DNA of 43,592 nucleotides, taken from assembly GCA_027024205.1 (NCBI GenBank), contig JALVST010000046.1, forward strand, positions 1 to 43,592. Reading direction: 5' to 3'. The DNA comes from Flavobacteriales bacterium. Lineage in GTDB: Bacteria > Bacteroidota > Bacteroidia > Flavobacteriales > Flavobacteriaceae. The position numbers and the translations under genes were made by a program. Within the stretch, counting starts at the first letter, position 1. The number at the start of each line of letters is the position of its first letter. Positions 18,474 through 25,562 of the stretch are shown piece after piece. Below the pieces are notes generated by a model. That model had not been told where the DNA came from. It was given only the letters and a program-made list of their open reading frames with translations, and made no database searches.

Positions 18474-19394
18474 ATGAAAAAAGTTTTAATAGCCACTATC
18501 AAACCCTTTGCTCCGGCTGCCATTGAGCAAATGAAAGCATTGCTCGACAAAGTCGGCTATGAGATGCAATTACTTGAAAAATATGAAGATAAGCAAGCTT
18601 TACTCGATGCCGTAAAAGACGTCGATGCACTTGTTGTCCGTAGTGATAAAATAACAAAAGATGTTTTGGACCATGCCAAAAATTTGAAAATAGTCGTGCG
18701 CGCCGGTGCCGGTTACGATAATATTGATTTGGAAGCGGCTACCGCCAAAGACATCGTCGTTATGAATACGCCCGGGCAAAATGCCAATGCCGTTGCCGAA
18801 TTGGTCCTCGGTATGATGGTAATGATGGCCCGTAATAAATATAATGGGAAACCGGGCACGGAACTCAAAGAGAAAACCCTAGGCATCCACGCTTATGGCA
18901 ATGTCGGGAAAAATGTTGCTCGCATCGCCAAAGGGTTTGATATGAATGTCGTAGCTCATGACCCGTATGTGTCATCGGAAATAGTAGAACGTGACGGGAT
19001 TAAAGATTATGAAAATGTGGAAGACATGTATGCCGATGCCCAATATGTATCACTTCACATACCAGCTAACGAGCAAACGATTAAGAGTATTAATTACGAT
19101 TTATTGAAACGCATGCCCGGAAACGCCGTATTGATAAACACGGCTCGAAAAGAAATTATTGATGAAGATGATTTGTTAAAAATCATGGAAGAGCGTCCCG
19201 GTTTTAAATACATTTCGGACATTGCTCCCGACAAGAAAGAAGAATTTGAAAAGCGTTTTGCCGACAGAATTTTCTTTACGCCGAAAAAAATGGGTGCCCA
19301 AACCGCCGAAGCTAATATCAATGCCGGTGTGGCAGCTGTGACACAAATTATCAATTTTTTTGAAAATAATGACTTAACTTATAAATTAAACTAA
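18474..19394 (+). CDS. serA: D-3-phosphoglycerate dehydrogenase, short Bacteroidota type
   Basis: A 306-residue 2-hydroxyacid dehydrogenase without a C-terminal ACT domain. It should oxidise 3-phosphoglycerate to phosphohydroxypyruvate, the step before SerC. VVRAGAGYDNID and NTPGQNANAVAELVLG are typical substrate and helix segments. The dinucleotide loop reads LGIHAYGNVG, so the first Gly of GxGxxG is Ala140. Arg225 is kept in NTARKE, but the catalytic His normally found in a TPH segment is replaced (TPKKMGAQTAEA, Lys271). I recall this same variant in Bacteroides PGDH-annotated proteins, so it seems a lineage form rather than decay. Ends 6 bp before the DUF1015 gene. Confidence 0.9.
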   Translation: MKKVLIATIKPFAPAAIEQMKALLDKVGYEMQLLEKYEDKQALLDAVKDVDALVVRSDKITKDVLDHAKNLKIVVRAGAGYDNIDLEAATAKDIVVMNTPGQNANAVAELVLGMMVMMARNKYNGKPGTELKEKTLGIHAYGNVGKNVARIAKGFDMNVVAHDPYVSSEIVERDGIKDYENVEDMYADAQYVSLHIPANEQTIKSINYDLLKRMPGNAVLINTARKEIIDEDDLLKIMEERPGFKYISDIAPDKKEEFEKRFADRIFFTPKKMGAQTAEANINAGVAAVTQIINFFENNDLTYKLN

Positions 19395-19400
19395 ATTGTT

Positions 19401-20651
19401 ATGGCAACAGTTAAACCATTCAGGGGATATAGACCTCCCAAAGGTATCGCAAAAGATTTATCGTCTTTGCCTTATGATGTAATGAACTCGGAAGAGGCAG
19501 CTGAAATGGCCAAAGGAAAACCGATGTCTTTATTACACATAACCAGGGCTGAAATAGATTTGCCAAAAGGAACCAATATACATTCAGAAGCGGTTTACAA
19601 TAAAGCGGTTGAAAATTTTCAAAAATTTAAAAATAAAGGTTGGTTACTTCAAGACGAAAAACCGCATTTTTATATTTATGCCCAAACAATGGACGGACGG
19701 ACGCAATATGGGATCGTGGGCGTGGCGGCAGCACAGGATTATTTTGACGGAATTATCAAAAAACACGAACTCACCCGTCCCGATAAAGAAGAAGATCGTA
19801 TGGTTTTAACCCGATATTTGAATGCCAATATCGAACCGGTATTTTTTACTTACAAAGCGGTTCCCGAGATAGATGAAATTGTTGAAAAAACAATCAAAAA
19901 CAATGACCCTGTTTATGATTTTACAGCTGAAGACGGATTTGGACATCATTTTTGGGTCGTTGAAGATGACGAAGATAATGCCCGGCTAGAACAATTGTTT
20001 GCCGAAAAAGTCCCTTATACTTATGTCGCTGACGGTCATCACAGGACGGCAGCTGCTGCCCGGATTATGCAAGAAAAAAAAGCGCAAAATCCCAATCATA
20101 CCGGCAAAGAAGCTTACAATTATTTTATGGCGGTACATTTTCCCGATAACCAACTCAAAATTATTGATTACAACAGAGTGGTCAAAGATTTGAACGGTTT
20201 GAGCAAAGAAGCCTTTTTAGATAAATTATCCGAAAATTTTGAAATTGAAAAAATCGGTAAAGAGATTTACAAACCAGCCAAACTGCACGAATTCTCCATG
20301 TATTTGGACGGAGAATGGTATAAATTGACTGCTAAACCGGGCACTTACGATGACAATGACCCTATTGACCAACTCGATGTCAGTGTTTTGTCAAAATATA
20401 TTTTGGACCCGGTTTTGGATATTAAAGATTTAAGAACCAGTAATCGAATTGATTTTGTAGGTGGTATTCGCGGCTTGAAAGAATTGAAAAAATTAGTGGA
20501 TTCAGGCAAGTACAAAGTGGCATTTGCATTGTATCCCGTTACCATGCAGCAATTAATAAACATTGCCGATACCGGTAATATCATGCCACCCAAGACAACT
20601 TGGTTTGAACCGAAACTACGAAGTGGATTGGTCATTCATGAATTGAGTTAA
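19401..20651 (+). CDS. DUF1015 family protein
   Basis: A 416-residue soluble protein of the DUF1015 family, 6 bp after serA and thus surely co-transcribed. Conserved-looking motifs are LPYDV (23-27), KHELTRPDKEEDR (121-133) and VADGHHRTAAAA (209-220). The D-G-H-H-R box resembles the G-x-x-R box of ParB/sulfiredoxin-fold proteins, a fold that includes the free serine kinases SerK and SbnI; this link is from memory and unverified. With serC and serA beside it and no serB in the window, a role in phosphoserine/serine metabolism is plausible but unproven. The C-terminal WFEPKLRSGLVIHEL is shared with the paralogue downstream. Confidence 0.85.
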   Translation: MATVKPFRGYRPPKGIAKDLSSLPYDVMNSEEAAEMAKGKPMSLLHITRAEIDLPKGTNIHSEAVYNKAVENFQKFKNKGWLLQDEKPHFYIYAQTMDGRTQYGIVGVAAAQDYFDGIIKKHELTRPDKEEDRMVLTRYLNANIEPVFFTYKAVPEIDEIVEKTIKNNDPVYDFTAEDGFGHHFWVVEDDEDNARLEQLFAEKVPYTYVADGHHRTAAAARIMQEKKAQNPNHTGKEAYNYFMAVHFPDNQLKIIDYNRVVKDLNGLSKEAFLDKLSENFEIEKIGKEIYKPAKLHEFSMYLDGEWYKLTAKPGTYDDNDPIDQLDVSVLSKYILDPVLDIKDLRTSNRIDFVGGIRGLKELKKLVDSGKYKVAFALYPVTMQQLINIADTGNIMPPKTTWFEPKLRSGLVIHELS

Positions 20652-20687
20652 AAAGTAGAAAAATAGAAACGTGAGATTTCTCCCCCA

Positions 20688-20704
20688 CCCGACGGATGTC
20701 CGGG
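20688..20704. repeat. Mini-hairpin repeat CCCGAC-GGAT-GTCCGGG
   Basis: It has the same CCCGAC-nnAT core as the 18401 and 38791 elements, with one extra C. It sits in the 251-bp gap between the two DUF1015 genes, which also holds AGATTTCTC-like and AATGACAAATCATC segments shared with the serC-serA gap (compare 20865-20890 with 18384-18405). Confidence 0.5.
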
Positions 20705-20902
20705 GCGTAGCATAATGACAAACAGTTGTTATTCCGGTACAACGAGAAACGACGAGTAACAACCTGTCCCGACCCTGCCTGCAAGGAGCGGAAGGAATCT
20801 TTTAAGAATTATATCAAAATGTATAGATTTCTTTACTGATACAGACATTTATCAGGAAGATTGAAATGACAAATCATCAAATAACCGATTATCCGAACGA
20901 CT

Positions 20903-22117
20903 ATGGCACAAGTATTTCCAATTATCACGACAAATCCGTTGCGAAATAAAATTTGTGTTTTTCCGACGGAAGACGATTGCGAATTGACTTCGAATGAAAT
21001 AAACAGTATCATCCGGCGCAATCCTCATTCCTTTAACAATATATTTTACAAACCTTATATCAAGCGTTTGGAAGGCATTAAGAAATACAAAGCCATAAGA
21101 CGACAATATCAAAAGTACAAAAAAAATAATATCATTAAAACCAGTGAAAATCCCGTTTATTACATTTATAATATTATAGACAACGAGAAGAACGAGTATT
21201 ATGGGATTGTAGGAAGCATACCGCATGCTGAGTTTGAAGCGGGATATATCCGTAAAATTGAGAAGTCTTTACCGGCTGCTGTTGAAGAAAAAACCAATCA
21301 AATCGACCATATAGGTTTTATCAGTAAACCGGTAACGGTAGTTCATGAGGATATACCGGCAATTAATGATATTTTTGAGAGATACAAATCAAAAATTCCG
21401 CTTTATGAATTTACCCGCAATAACGGATTTGTTCATGAAGTATGGCAAGTAGTTGATCCGGAAGATGTGGCTCTGATTAAAAAGGCTTACAAACAAGCAG
21501 TTAAATTTTATATCATTGATGACAATAACAATTTTGAAGCTTTACATAGAATTTATAAAGAACGAAGCGTGAAAGGACAACGCTTGTTCTCGGGTCAGGA
21601 AGCTTTTAATTTTTTTCCGGCCTTTTTGATAGGACAGAGCCAAGTCAAAATACATGAATATAAAAAAGGTTTACCGCCCGAGTATGCCAAAAGCCCCGAA
21701 GAAGTGCTTGAAATACTCAGCAAAGATTTTAATATCAGCCCCGTAGATAATTTTGAGTTACCCGGAAAAGGAGAAATTTTACTTTATACCCACATTGGGA
21801 AATATAAATTATTACCAAAATCACATATCGATTCTCAACTACCGGATGCTTTTATTTTTGACCGTTATATTTTACCCGTAATTACCGAAAATCAAAAACT
21901 GATTTCTTATGACGAATTTAAATTTTGCGATGGTAAAAGAAGTGCTAAATGCGTTGATAATCAATTAAATAAAGGAAATTGCAAAATGGGATTTATTATC
22001 CGTCCCATGGATTTTGAAGAAATAGAAAATGCTGTTAAAAACAATATAAAAATTCCCTACAAAAGTCTCTATCTCGAACCACGGTTGTTAAAAGGCTTGT
22101 TTATTTATGAGATTTAG
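20903..22117 (+). CDS. Degenerate DUF1015 paralogue
   Basis: A 404-residue protein that aligns along its length with the DUF1015 protein just upstream: PVYYIYNIIDNEKNEYYGIVG against its PHFYIYAQTMDGRTQYGIVG, IPLYEFTRNNGFVHEVWQV against DPVYDFTAEDGFGHHFWVV, and LYLEPRLLKGLFIYEI at the end. The motifs that define the active-looking copy are lost: LPYDV is absent, KHE becomes KIE (118-120), and DGHHR becomes DDNNN (206-210). The reading frame is intact over 1.2 kb, so it is not simple decay; a regulatory or structural partner of the active copy is the natural guess. No other function recognised. Confidence 0.7.
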   Translation: MAQVFPIITTNPLRNKICVFPTEDDCELTSNEINSIIRRNPHSFNNIFYKPYIKRLEGIKKYKAIRRQYQKYKKNNIIKTSENPVYYIYNIIDNEKNEYYGIVGSIPHAEFEAGYIRKIEKSLPAAVEEKTNQIDHIGFISKPVTVVHEDIPAINDIFERYKSKIPLYEFTRNNGFVHEVWQVVDPEDVALIKKAYKQAVKFYIIDDNNNFEALHRIYKERSVKGQRLFSGQEAFNFFPAFLIGQSQVKIHEYKKGLPPEYAKSPEEVLEILSKDFNISPVDNFELPGKGEILLYTHIGKYKLLPKSHIDSQLPDAFIFDRYILPVITENQKLISYDEFKFCDGKRSAKCVDNQLNKGNCKMGFIIRPMDFEEIENAVKNNIKIPYKSLYLEPRLLKGLFIYEI

Positions 22118-22126
22118 CGGTAAGTA

Positions 22127-22175
22127 GTGAACCAAGCCTATTGTTATCCCGGGTACCCAATGTCATCTGGTTCAC
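22127..22175. repeat. Inverted repeat between DUF1015 paralogue and the YggS-type gene
   Basis: GTGAACCA (22127-22134) and TGGTTCAC (22168-22175) are perfect inverted arms around a CCCGGGTACCC core. This resembles the dispersed palindromic elements filling other gaps in the window. Confidence 0.45.
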
Positions 22176-22226
22176 GAAAAACGGTAAGGCAAGTTGAAAA
22201 TATCAAATGAGGATAAACTAATCGTA

Positions 22227-22880
22227 ATGAACATTATCTGTCAAAATTTACAAAAAATCAAACAAAATATTCCCAGAACAGTATCTCTGATTGCCGTTTC
22301 CAAAACCAAACCGGTAATCGATATACAAACAGCTTATGACTGTGGGCAACGGCATTTCGGCGAAAATAAAGTACAGGAATTGATCGCTAAACAACCACTA
22401 TTACCGGAGGATATCAAGTGGCATATGATTGGACATCTGCAACGAAATAAAGTCAAATATATAGTTGCATTTGTATATTTGATTCACGGGGTTGACAATT
22501 TGAAATTACTTAAAGAGATAGATAAACAAGCCCGTAAACACAATAAAAAGCTCAATATTTTGTTACAAATAAAAATAGCACGGGAAGAGACTAAATTCGG
22601 GATGGACGAGGCCATGTCAGACGACATTTTACAACAATATAAAAATCAAACTTTTACCCATGTGCAAATCAAAGGTTTGATGGGAATGGCGACTAATACA
22701 ACTGATAAAGAACAAATAGCCGGTGAATTTGCTTATTTGCATCAATTATTTGAAAAGTACAAAAAGCAATTTCCTGAGTTTGAATATTTATCTATGGGTA
22801 TGAGTGGTGATTACCGGATTGCGATAGAAAACGGTAGTAATATGATAAGAATAGGGTCTGCTATTTTCGGAGCCAGATAG
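22227..22880 (+). CDS. YggS/PLPBP-family pyridoxal phosphate homeostasis protein
   Basis: A 217-residue single-domain PLP-binding barrel. LIAVSKTKP holds the PLP Lys26; CGQRHFGENKVQELIAK, WHMIGHLQRNKVKYI and LSMGMSGDYRIAIENGSNMIRIGSAIFG are all family signatures. Members have no known catalytic activity and buffer PLP and amino-acid pools. A TTG at 22194 would add eleven residues; I chose the ATG at 22227, which fits the usual length and start. Confidence 0.92.
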   Translation: MNIICQNLQKIKQNIPRTVSLIAVSKTKPVIDIQTAYDCGQRHFGENKVQELIAKQPLLPEDIKWHMIGHLQRNKVKYIVAFVYLIHGVDNLKLLKEIDKQARKHNKKLNILLQIKIAREETKFGMDEAMSDDILQQYKNQTFTHVQIKGLMGMATNTTDKEQIAGEFAYLHQLFEKYKKQFPEFEYLSMGMSGDYRIAIENGSNMIRIGSAIFGAR

Positions 22881-22895
22881 ATACACATTTTTTAT

Positions 22896-22903
22896 TAACT
22901 TTG
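22896..22903 (+). promoter_or_regulatory. -7 promoter element for the PASTA-rluA-murI unit
   Basis: TAACTTTG matches TAnnTTTG, 22 bp before the ATG at 22926. No convincing -33 element. Confidence 0.45.
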
Positions 22904-22925
22904 CAAGATATATCAAAACGGGCTT

Positions 22926-23570
22926 ATGAACTTTTTCAAATTTCTATTCAGTAAATTTTTTTTAATCAATCTTTTGGCAGCTATTATTTTACTGGTATTT
23001 ATAGTTTCCGGTTTAAATCTTTATCTCGACTCATATACCCATCACAACGAATATCATTTGGTGCCCGATTTGACCGATAAATCTTACGAAGAAGCCAAAA
23101 AGATTTTAGAGGCCCGTAAAATGAATATTAAAATTATCGATACTGTCGATTACAATCCGGCTTTTAAAAAATTCGCCATAGTTGAACAAAATCCGAAAAA
23201 AGATGACAAAGTAAAAGTAGGACGTAAAATTTATGTAAAGCTCAATAGTGATAAATACGCCTTGGTTTCATTCCCCGGTATCATTGGCAAATCAAAGCGG
23301 CAAGCTTTGAGTTTGATTAAAGCTTCGGGGTTAAAAGTCGGTAAAATTACTACACAACCCTACTTTGCCGAAATCGTTTTAAAAGCCTATTATAATCACG
23401 ATACATTAAAACACGGTTCAAAAGTTCCTAAAAATTCCGTTATAGATTTAATTATCGGTGATGGCAAACGTGGTGTGGACGAAAATGAAGGCAACGGGCA
23501 AAATGATACCGGTGAAATTATACCGGATGCTGATATACAAAAAACTGTAAATGATGTCATTGGAAACTAA
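22926..23570 (+). CDS. PASTA-domain membrane protein
   Basis: A 214-residue protein with one N-terminal membrane helix (about 14-33) and two extracytoplasmic PASTA domains (about 44-110 and 113-180): YHLVPDLTDKSYEEAKKIL...IVEQNPKKDDKVKVGRKIYVKL, then SFPGIIGKSKRQALSLIKASGL. The tail is acidic and Gly/Asn-rich. PASTA domains bind peptidoglycan fragments in Ser/Thr kinases and penicillin-binding proteins; here no kinase or transpeptidase domain is attached. The gene overlaps the next by 20 bp, and the transcript runs on into murI, so a cell-wall-related role is likely. Confidence 0.88.
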   Translation: MNFFKFLFSKFFLINLLAAIILLVFIVSGLNLYLDSYTHHNEYHLVPDLTDKSYEEAKKILEARKMNIKIIDTVDYNPAFKKFAIVEQNPKKDDKVKVGRKIYVKLNSDKYALVSFPGIIGKSKRQALSLIKASGLKVGKITTQPYFAEIVLKAYYNHDTLKHGSKVPKNSVIDLIIGDGKRGVDENEGNGQNDTGEIIPDADIQKTVNDVIGN

Positions 23571-24582
23571 TGACTTACCGGAAGAAGAAAAGCTTTTCGA
23601 ACATTTCGCTTTTAAAGTCGATAAAGGGCAAGGAAGTATTCGTATTGACCGTTATTTAACTGATAAAATTGAAAATCTGACCCGCAACCGCATTCAAAAT
23701 GTTGCTAAGGCCGGCGGGGTATTGGTCAACGGCAAACCCGTCAAACCCAATTATAAGGTTAAACCGCTTGATGAAATCAAAATTGTTTTGCCTTATGCAC
23801 CTTACGAAAACCTGTTAGTCCCCGAAAACATTCCTTTGGATATCGTATATGAAGATGATGATGTTGTAGTAGTGAATAAACCCGCCGGTATGGTCGTTCA
23901 TCCCGGACACGGCAATTACAATGGCACATTACTCAATGCTTTGATCTATCATTTTGATAACCTACCCGAAAATGCCGATAACCGTCCCGGTCTGGTACAT
24001 CGCATAGATAAGGATACGACAGGCCTACTGGTGATAGCCAAAAATGAAAATGCTTTAACCAAATTGGCCAAACAATTTGCCGATAAAACATCCAAACGTC
24101 AATATGTAGCTTTGGTTTGGGGTGATTTGAAAGAAGACAAAGGGACGATTGAAGGCCATCTGGGACGTAATCCCAAAAACCGGTTGCAAATGATCGTATA
24201 TCCCGGAGGAGATACCGGAAAACATGCCGTCACGCATTACAAGGTTTTGGAACGCTTCGGATACGTTACACTGGTGGCATTGGAATTGGAAACCGGACGA
24301 ACCCATCAAATCAGAGCACATATGAAACATATCGGCCACCCGCTCTTTAATGATGCCCGTTACGGCGGCGATAAAATTCTAAAAGGCACGACTTTTTCCA
24401 AATACAAACAATTTGTCGAAAATACCTTTAAAGTCTTACCACGTCAAGCTTTACATGCCAAAACTTTGGGATTTAAACATCCGTCAACCGGTCAGTTTAT
24501 GGAATTTGACAGCCCTATTCCTGATGATATACAACTAGCTATAGAACGCTGGCGTCGTTATGCCAAACATAAAAAAATCTAA
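23551..24582 (+). CDS. rluD: RluA-family 23S rRNA pseudouridine synthase (RluD-like)
   Basis: A 343-residue RluA-family enzyme. An N-terminal S4 RNA-binding domain (about 28-76, with RIDRYLTDKI and GGVLVNGKPVKPNYKV) precedes the catalytic domain: VNKPAGMVVHPG, the signature HRIDKDTTGLL with catalytic Asp153, and RTHQIRAHMKHIGHPLFND. S4 plus this signature fits RluD, which modifies helix 69 of 23S rRNA, but RluA-family paralogues differ subtly, so the exact target is inferred. It overlaps the PASTA gene by 20 bp and murI by 23 bp. Confidence 0.9.
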   Translation: MMSLETNDLPEEEKLFEHFAFKVDKGQGSIRIDRYLTDKIENLTRNRIQNVAKAGGVLVNGKPVKPNYKVKPLDEIKIVLPYAPYENLLVPENIPLDIVYEDDDVVVVNKPAGMVVHPGHGNYNGTLLNALIYHFDNLPENADNRPGLVHRIDKDTTGLLVIAKNENALTKLAKQFADKTSKRQYVALVWGDLKEDKGTIEGHLGRNPKNRLQMIVYPGGDTGKHAVTHYKVLERFGYVTLVALELETGRTHQIRAHMKHIGHPLFNDARYGGDKILKGTTFSKYKQFVENTFKVLPRQALHAKTLGFKHPSTGQFMEFDSPIPDDIQLAIERWRRYAKHKKI

Positions 24583-25375
24583 CAAAGTGCAAACACAAGC
24601 TATCGGTTTATTTGATTCGGGTGTAGGTGGGTTGAGTATTTGGCGGGCTGTCAAACGGATTTTACCGAATGAACACACTATTTATTTGGCCGATAATCAG
24701 AATGCACCATACGGTGAAAAATCCAAAGATGAAATCATTGCTTTGAGTGAGAAAAATACAGAATTTTTACTCAATCAAAATGTCAAGCTAATCATAGTGG
24801 CTTGCAATACTGCTTCCACCAATGCCATTCCTCATTTGCGACGAAAATATAAAGTCCCATTTATCCGTATTCAGCCGGCCATCAAACCTGCCGGGTTGCA
24901 AAGCAAAACCAAAGTTATCGGCTTATTGGCTACCAAAGCAACATTGAAGAGTACCATGCTCAATGAACTCAAACAAATAATACCGACACAAGATATTGAA
25001 ATTATAGGACAATACGGCAAAGGACTGGTTGAAATAGTTGAAAACGTTGAAATGGAACAACCGCAGACTTATCGCTTGTTGGAACGCTATTTAATACCGA
25101 TGATGGCTAAAAATATCGACCAATTGGTATTGGGGTGTACACATTATCCGTTTTTGATCCCGCAAATGCAAAAAATTCTGGGAGACAACGTTCAAATTAT
25201 TGACCCGGCATTACCAATTGCCCGTCAAACCAAACGTATTTTAACAGAATTTGATTTGTTAGCACCAAAAAATCAAAAAGCCAAACATTACTTTTATGCC
25301 AACAAAAGTATCAAAGCCCTGCAAATTATGTTAAAAAATTATTCCGGCATTATAATAAAACTTATTGATTTTTAA
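24560..25375 (+). CDS. murI: Glutamate racemase
   Basis: A 271-residue racemase supplying D-glutamate for peptidoglycan. The two catalytic cysteines are present: VACNTAS (Cys82) and LGCTHYPF (Cys193). IGLFDSGVGGLS near the start and the PYGEKS segment (51-55) are conserved. Its start overlaps the pseudouridine synthase gene by 23 bp; a GTG at 24587, after that gene's stop, is a possible alternative start that would still keep the whole domain. Confidence 0.95.
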   Translation: MPNIKKSNKVQTQAIGLFDSGVGGLSIWRAVKRILPNEHTIYLADNQNAPYGEKSKDEIIALSEKNTEFLLNQNVKLIIVACNTASTNAIPHLRRKYKVPFIRIQPAIKPAGLQSKTKVIGLLATKATLKSTMLNELKQIIPTQDIEIIGQYGKGLVEIVENVEMEQPQTYRLLERYLIPMMAKNIDQLVLGCTHYPFLIPQMQKILGDNVQIIDPALPIARQTKRILTEFDLLAPKNQKAKHYFYANKSIKALQIMLKNYSGIIIKLIDF

Positions 25376-25410
25376 TGACTTATATTTTATTTTACGAATT
25401 TATTACCGAA

Positions 25411-25467
25411 TTATTTCATTTCCGATTTTCGATTCCATTGAGCTCCGTAGGAGCGACATCTTTGTAG
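25411..25467. repeat. Dispersed repeat with GCTCC-GTA-GGAGC hairpin
   Basis: The hairpin GCTCCGTAGGAGC (25442-25454) is followed by GACATCTTTGTAG. I recall very similar sequences as widespread intergenic repeats in Bacteroidota. The flank TTTCATTTCCGATTTTCGAT (25414-25433) has a close copy near 43063-43084. The rest of the gap up to 25562 is AT-rich and carries nothing else I can support. Confidence 0.5.
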
Positions 25468-25562
25468 TTGTAGATGTAGAGAATAGAAAACTCCATTAGC
25501 TTTTTTTTGTAACATTTATTTAAAATAACCGTCTTTAAGGCAAAAAGAAAAAAAAAAGAATC

